In this document: positions 6,223 through 9,580 of the stretch, one piece after another | Layout: the number at the start of each line of letters is the position of its first letter | Numbering within the stretch: position 1 is the stretch's first letter | NCBI GenBank assembly: GCA_903835325.1 | Contig: CAILMU010000179.1 | Span: 1 to 9,580, forward strand | DNA from: an uncultured Microcaldota archaeon | GTDB lineage: Archaea > Micrarchaeota > Micrarchaeia > Anstonellales > Bilamarchaeaceae | Direction of reading: 5' to 3' | Length of the DNA: 9,580 bases | Notes under the pieces: generated by a model | What the model saw: only the letters and a program-made list of their open reading frames with translations | What the model was told of the DNA's origin: nothing | Database searches by the model: none | Made by a program: the position numbers and the translations under genes

Positions 6223-7497
6223 TCACATCCTGGCGATTATCTCGTTCCCGAACTCTGAGCACTTCACTTCGACCGCGCCCTTCTCCATCTGCCGGGCGAA
6301 GTCATAGGTCACCCGCTTCTGCATGATGGCCTGTTCAAGGCCGGCATCTATCAGCTTCGCGGCTTCCTTCCAGCCGATATACTCGAGCATCATCACGGCC
6401 GAGAGTATTATGGAACCTGGGTTGACCTTGTCCTGGTGCGCGTGCTTAGGCGCTGTGCCGTGCGTCGCCTCGAAAAGCGCATGGCCCGTCACATAGTTGA
6501 TGTTCGCGCCTGGCGCTATCCCTATGCCTCCGACCTGCGCTGCGCACGCATCCGAGATGTAGTCGCCGTTCAGGTTCGGGGTGGCAATCACGCTGTATTC
6601 ATCAGGCCGGAGAAGGACTTGCTGGAACATCGAGTCGGCGATGCGGTCATTGAGCAGGATTTTTCCGTCCGGCACCTTGCCGCCGTATTTCTCAGCGACC
6701 TCCTTTTCTGTCACCACTTTGTCAGCGAACTTCTCCTTTGCGATCTCGTAGCCCCATTCCATGAATGCGCCCTCGGTGAATTTCATGATATTGCCCTTAT
6801 GCATCATGGTCACGGTCTTCCTGCCGTTGTTGATGGCATACTGGATGGCTGCAGCGATAAGCCGTTGCGAGCCCGTCTTTGATATGGGCTTGATGCCTAT
6901 TCCGGAGTCTTTCCGAACTGGCTTTCCCATCTCCTTTTCGAGGAACGCGATGACCTTCTGCGCTTCCGGAGTGCCCTCCTTCCATTCTATGCCGGCATAT
7001 ACGTCCTCGGTGTTCTCCCTGAACACAACGACATCCAGCTTCTCCGGCTCTTTGACCGGGCATGGCGTCCCTTTATACCAGCGCGTCGGCCGCACACAGC
7101 AATAAAGGTCGAGCACCTGCCTCATCGTGACGTTCAATGACCTGCGCCCTCCGCCCACCGGGGTCGTGAGCGGCCCTTTTATCGCGACGAGATGGTCGCG
7201 TATCGCACTGACCGTCTCATCAGGAAGATAGGTTCCTTTTGATTTGAAGCATTCCTCGCCGGCCTCGAGCTTTTTCCAGTGGATTTTTTTCTTCCCGCCG
7301 TATGCCTTCTGCACAGCGGCATCCACGACCTTCATCATGACCGGGGTGATGTCTACCCCGACGCCGTCCCCTTCGATATACGGGATTATCGGCTGCTCAG
7401 GCACGACCAGCTTGCCATCCTTGAACGAAATCTTCTTCCCTTCCATAATATTCACCAGTTTCAATTTTCTCGTAATCGCGAGATCTTCTGCTGACAT
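6223..7497 (-). CDS. icd: Isocitrate dehydrogenase, NADP-type
   Basis: The 424-residue enzyme interconverts isocitrate and 2-oxoglutarate plus CO2 with NADP(H). It is very close to E. coli Icd along its length. Substrate residues: S120 and N122 in GGGRRSLNV, R126, R136, R160, Y167 in ENTEDVYAG and K234 in HKGNIMKF; metal-binding D312 and D316 in GDYISD. Cofactor positions are K351, H352, V358, Y398 and R402, against K344, Y345, V351, Y391 and R395 in the NADP enzyme of E. coli; only the Tyr345 counterpart is changed, to His, so NADP preference is expected. The start is uncertain. ATG 7497 overlaps the aconitase stop (TGATG), but has no well-spaced Shine-Dalgarno site. ATG 7446 (residue 18) has GGTGA five bases upstream and gives 407 residues, closer to the E. 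coli N-terminus. Second gene of the operon. Confidence 0.95.
   Translation of the reverse strand: MSAEDLAITRKLKLVNIMEGKKISFKDGKLVVPEQPIIPYIEGDGVGVDITPVMMKVVDAAVQKAYGGKKKIHWKKLEAGEECFKSKGTYLPDETVSAIRDHLVAIKGPLTTPVGGGRRSLNVTMRQVLDLYCCVRPTRWYKGTPCPVKEPEKLDVVVFRENTEDVYAGIEWKEGTPEAQKVIAFLEKEMGKPVRKDSGIGIKPISKTGSQRLIAAAIQYAINNGRKTVTMMHKGNIMKFTEGAFMEWGYEIAKEKFADKVVTEKEVAEKYGGKVPDGKILLNDRIADSMFQQVLLRPDEYSVIATPNLNGDYISDACAAQVGGIGIAPGANINYVTGHALFEATHGTAPKHAHQDKVNPGSIILSAVMMLEYIGWKEAAKLIDAGLEQAIMQKRVTYDFARQMEKGAVEVKCSEFGNEIIARM
7452..7456 (-). promoter_or_regulatory. Ribosome binding site that may set a shorter icd start
   Basis: The minus strand reads GGTGA, five bases before ATG 7446. This is better placed than anything before ATG 7497, where GGAAG is only two bases from the start. 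If used, icd would begin MEGKKISF and leave a 50-base gap after the aconitase gene instead of an overlap. Confidence 0.4.
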
Positions 7498-9410
7498 CAC
7501 TTCCGTTTCACATGGTTTATCTCGCCGCCATCAAGAAGGACATCCATAGCCCTTCCCGAGACATCAACTTTCGCATTGAAATCGAATCCTTTGGTGGAGT
7601 CGCGGATAGTTATTATTCCCTTCTTTATCGCATCGCGGAGGTCCTTTATCTCAAGCATATCCCCCTGAGCTATCCTATCGTAGTCTTTGGGATCCTCGAA
7701 AGTTAGCGGGACTATCCCGAAATTGACGAGGTTGCCTTTGTGTATCCTGGCCCAGCTTTTCACGATGACCGCCTTCACGCCAAGATAGAGCGGCGCTATG
7801 GCCGCATGCTCCCTGCTCGAGCCCTGGCCGTAGTTCTCGCCTCCGATGATGAACCCCCCGCCCTTCTCCTTGGCCCGTTTCGGGAATGACGGATCGATCT
7901 GCGAGAAAACGAACTCGGAAATCGCAGGGATGTTGCTGCGAAGAGGCAGTATCTGCGCCCCTGCAGGCATGATATGGTCGGTCGTCACGTTGTCCTGCAC
8001 TTTGATGAGCACCTCTTTCCTTATCTCGTCATCGAGCGGTTTCATCTGCGGCAACGGCTTGATGTTCGGGCCCCGGATTATCTCTATTTTGGAGCCGTCT
8101 TTAGGCGGTTTCACTATCATGGAATCGTCGATCATTGGTTTGTCATGGGGGATGATTGGGTAACCCCCTAGTTTTTCCGGATTTGTGAATTGCCCGTACA
8201 ATGCTGCAGCGACCGCGACTTCGGGGCTGCATAGATAGGCTTTCGCATCCTTGGTGCCGCATCTGCCTTCGAAGTTCCTGTTGAACGTGCGCACCGTTAC
8301 CCCGCCGCTCCGTGGTGCTTGGCCCATGCCTATGCAGGGTCCGCATGCGGACTCCAAAATCCTGGCTCCGGCAGAGATGAGATCGGCTAGCGCGCCGTTC
8401 CTGGCGATCATGGAGTATACCTGCCGGGAACCCGGGAGCACGCAGAAAGACACGTTTGGATTTATCTTCTTTCCTTTGAGGATGGTCGCAACGACCATCA
8501 GGTCCCGAAACGATGAATTCGTGCATGAGCCCACTATCACCTGGTCCACTTTCATGCCTTCTAGCTCTTTGAGGCTCGCGACATTCCCGGGGCTGTGGGG
8601 TTTCGCGACCAGCGGCTCGATCTTCGCAAGATCCAGCTCGATGATTTCAGAAAAATCAGAGTCAGAGTCATGATGCATCTCCACCCAGTCCTTCTCCCGT
8701 TCCTGCATCTTCAGGTAATCCTTCGTGACATCGTCTGACGGGAATATGGAGGTTGTCGCCCCGAGCTCAGCGCCCATGTTCGTTATCGTGGCCCGCTCTG
8801 GCACGCTCAATGTCTTCACGCCGTCGCCGAAATATTCGTATACCTTGCCGACACCGCCTTTCACATCGAACCTGCGGAGCATCTCGAGTATGATGTCCTT
8901 TGCCGACACCCATGCCCTGAGCCTTCCCGTGAGCCTGACCCCCACCACTTTCGGCGTATCGAGATAGAATATCCCTCCTCCCATCGCGATAGCTACATCG
9001 AGGCCTCCGGCGCCTATCGCCAACGAACCCGCACCGCCGGCGGTTGGCGTGTGCGAATCAGAACCGAGAAGCGTCTTTCCGGGCCTGGCGAAGCGTTCGA
9101 GATGCACCTGATGGCAGATGCCGTTACCCGCACGCGAGTACAGGACCCCGTATTTCGCTGCGACGCTGCGCAGGTAGTCATGATCATCGGCATTCTTGAA
9201 ATCAGTCTGCAGCATGTTATGGTCGACATATGAGACCGAGAGTTCGGTATCGACTTTTGGAAGGCCCATGGCTTCGAATTCCAGGTATGCCATTGTGCCA
9301 GTGGCGTCCTGAGTGAGCGTATCATCTATTTTGATGCCTATCTCCTTGCCCGCCTCATATCGGCCATCCTTCAGATGCGCCTTCAATATCTTTTCAGTAA
9401 CCGATGCCAT
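7497..9410 (-). CDS. acn: Aconitate hydratase (aconitase)
   Basis: The 637-residue 4Fe-4S enzyme isomerises citrate and isocitrate through cis-aconitate. Cluster ligands are Cys296 in VGSCTNSS and Cys356 and Cys359 in SACGPCIGMG. Other active-site segments are VDHN at 62-65, GSDSHT at 116-121, RNFEGR at 378-383, TTDHIMPAG at 476-484 and YGQGSSREHAA at 527-537, whose Ser531 or Ser532 corresponds to the catalytic serine. Domain order is the usual 1-2-3, linker, then swivel domain 4 at about 465-637. At about 640 residues it is shorter than E. coli AcnA (about 890) and resembles the compact aconitases of Aquifex type, an assignment by length and order only. The frame also allows GTG at 9419, but ATG 9410 has GGAGTGAT just upstream and the GTG lies inside that Shine-Dalgarno site. 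First gene of the operon; its stop overlaps the icd ATG. Confidence 0.96.
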   Translation of the reverse strand: MASVTEKILKAHLKDGRYEAGKEIGIKIDDTLTQDATGTMAYLEFEAMGLPKVDTELSVSYVDHNMLQTDFKNADDHDYLRSVAAKYGVLYSRAGNGICHQVHLERFARPGKTLLGSDSHTPTAGGAGSLAIGAGGLDVAIAMGGGIFYLDTPKVVGVRLTGRLRAWVSAKDIILEMLRRFDVKGGVGKVYEYFGDGVKTLSVPERATITNMGAELGATTSIFPSDDVTKDYLKMQEREKDWVEMHHDSDSDFSEIIELDLAKIEPLVAKPHSPGNVASLKELEGMKVDQVIVGSCTNSSFRDLMVVATILKGKKINPNVSFCVLPGSRQVYSMIARNGALADLISAGARILESACGPCIGMGQAPRSGGVTVRTFNRNFEGRCGTKDAKAYLCSPEVAVAAALYGQFTNPEKLGGYPIIPHDKPMIDDSMIVKPPKDGSKIEIIRGPNIKPLPQMKPLDDEIRKEVLIKVQDNVTTDHIMPAGAQILPLRSNIPAISEFVFSQIDPSFPKRAKEKGGGFIIGGENYGQGSSREHAAIAPLYLGVKAVIVKSWARIHKGNLVNFGIVPLTFEDPKDYDRIAQGDMLEIKDLRDAIKKGIITIRDSTKGFDFNAKVDVSGRAMDVLLDGGEINHVKRK

Positions 9411-9415
9411 CAAAA

Positions 9416-9422
9416 TCACTCC
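9416..9422 (-). promoter_or_regulatory. Shine-Dalgarno site of the aconitase gene
   Basis: The minus strand reads GGAGTGA, a near match to the complement of the archaeal 16S rRNA 3' end, five bases before ATG 9410. The alternative GTG start at 9419 is part of this site, so it is not likely to be the real start. Confidence 0.7.
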
Positions 9423-9458
9423 AGCAGCTTGTTTCCATTCGGATCTGTTTCAATTTGG

Positions 9459-9467
9459 ATAAATAAG
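9459..9467 (-). promoter_or_regulatory. Likely TATA box of the acn-icd-aclB-aclA operon
   Basis: The minus strand reads CTTATTTAT, centred about 53 bases before ATG 9410. This predicts a leader of roughly 27 bases that contains the Shine-Dalgarno site. A second A/T-rich candidate, TTTTTTAAAAC at 9492-9502, would give a leader of about 60 bases, or could serve a divergent plus-strand gene. Confidence 0.45.
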
Positions 9468-9546
9468 ACTAGATTTGACTATCAGCAACAAGTTTTAAAA
9501 AACAGGTCATAGGACGTGGTTTTTTCGACTATTGACGTTTTGTTTT

Positions 9547-9580
9547 ATGAGGATTGATGCCGGGGAACCAGTTGACGGTA
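9547..9580 (+). CDS. Possible partial gene start at right edge
   Basis: ATG at 9547 opens MRIDAGEPVDG and stays open to the window end, only 11 codons. TTTTAAAA at 9493-9500 lies about 50 bases upstream and could be its TATA box, but there is no Shine-Dalgarno site and the spacing does not suit a leaderless message. It would be divergent from the aconitase operon. Too short to identify. Confidence 0.2.
   Translation, partial: MRIDAGEPVDG

Overview
The window is an archaeal central-carbon-metabolism locus, roughly half G+C. Archaeal origin is an inference. Genes that open a transcript have TATA-like boxes (TATAAA, TATAAAAT, CTTAAAAAT, TTATTTAT) about 27-30 bases upstream of the expected transcript start. 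pckA and an 86-residue membrane protein have their start codon almost exactly at that point (leaderless), while later cistrons have Shine-Dalgarno sites (GGAGTGAT, GGTGG, AAGGGAT). ATP-dependent PEP carboxykinase and two-subunit ATP-citrate lyase are both known in some archaea. I cannot place the organism more precisely; a DPANN or euryarchaeal lineage is only a guess.

Layout, left to right. 1-113 (-): possible start of an unrecognised gene running off the left edge. 263-523 (+): small protein with two membrane segments and no recognised family. 544-2064 (-): pckA, convergent with the small gene. 2065-2225: divergent control region with two TATA boxes and an imperfect inverted repeat. 2226-3002 (+): secreted, Pro/Asn/Ser/Thr-rich, probably glycosylated surface protein with a C-terminal membrane anchor, followed by repeated T tracts at 3022-3063. 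3072-9410 (-): one four-gene operon in the order aconitase, isocitrate dehydrogenase, ATP-citrate lyase small subunit, ATP-citrate lyase large subunit. Junctions overlap or are at most 25 bases apart, with a single promoter region at 9459-9502. 9411-9580: that promoter region, with a possible divergent gene start at 9547.

How the genes fit together. Aconitase and NADP-type isocitrate dehydrogenase interconvert citrate, isocitrate and 2-oxoglutarate. ATP-citrate lyase splits citrate with ATP and CoA into acetyl-CoA and oxaloacetate. PEP carboxykinase turns oxaloacetate into PEP for sugar synthesis. With no citrate synthase here and a dedicated ATP-citrate lyase, the set reads most simply as the citrate half of a reductive TCA route: 2-oxoglutarate to citrate to acetyl-CoA (lipids) plus oxaloacetate/PEP (gluconeogenesis). 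Direction is an inference.

The main oddity is a frameshift in the small lyase subunit, at a TC-dinucleotide run near 5241-5247. It separates the ATP-grasp part from the citrate-binding residues, although everything on both sides is well conserved. It is either a recent inactivation, a repeat-length switch, a recoding event, or a sequence error. I see no RNA genes, CRISPR arrays, insertion sequences or phage genes.
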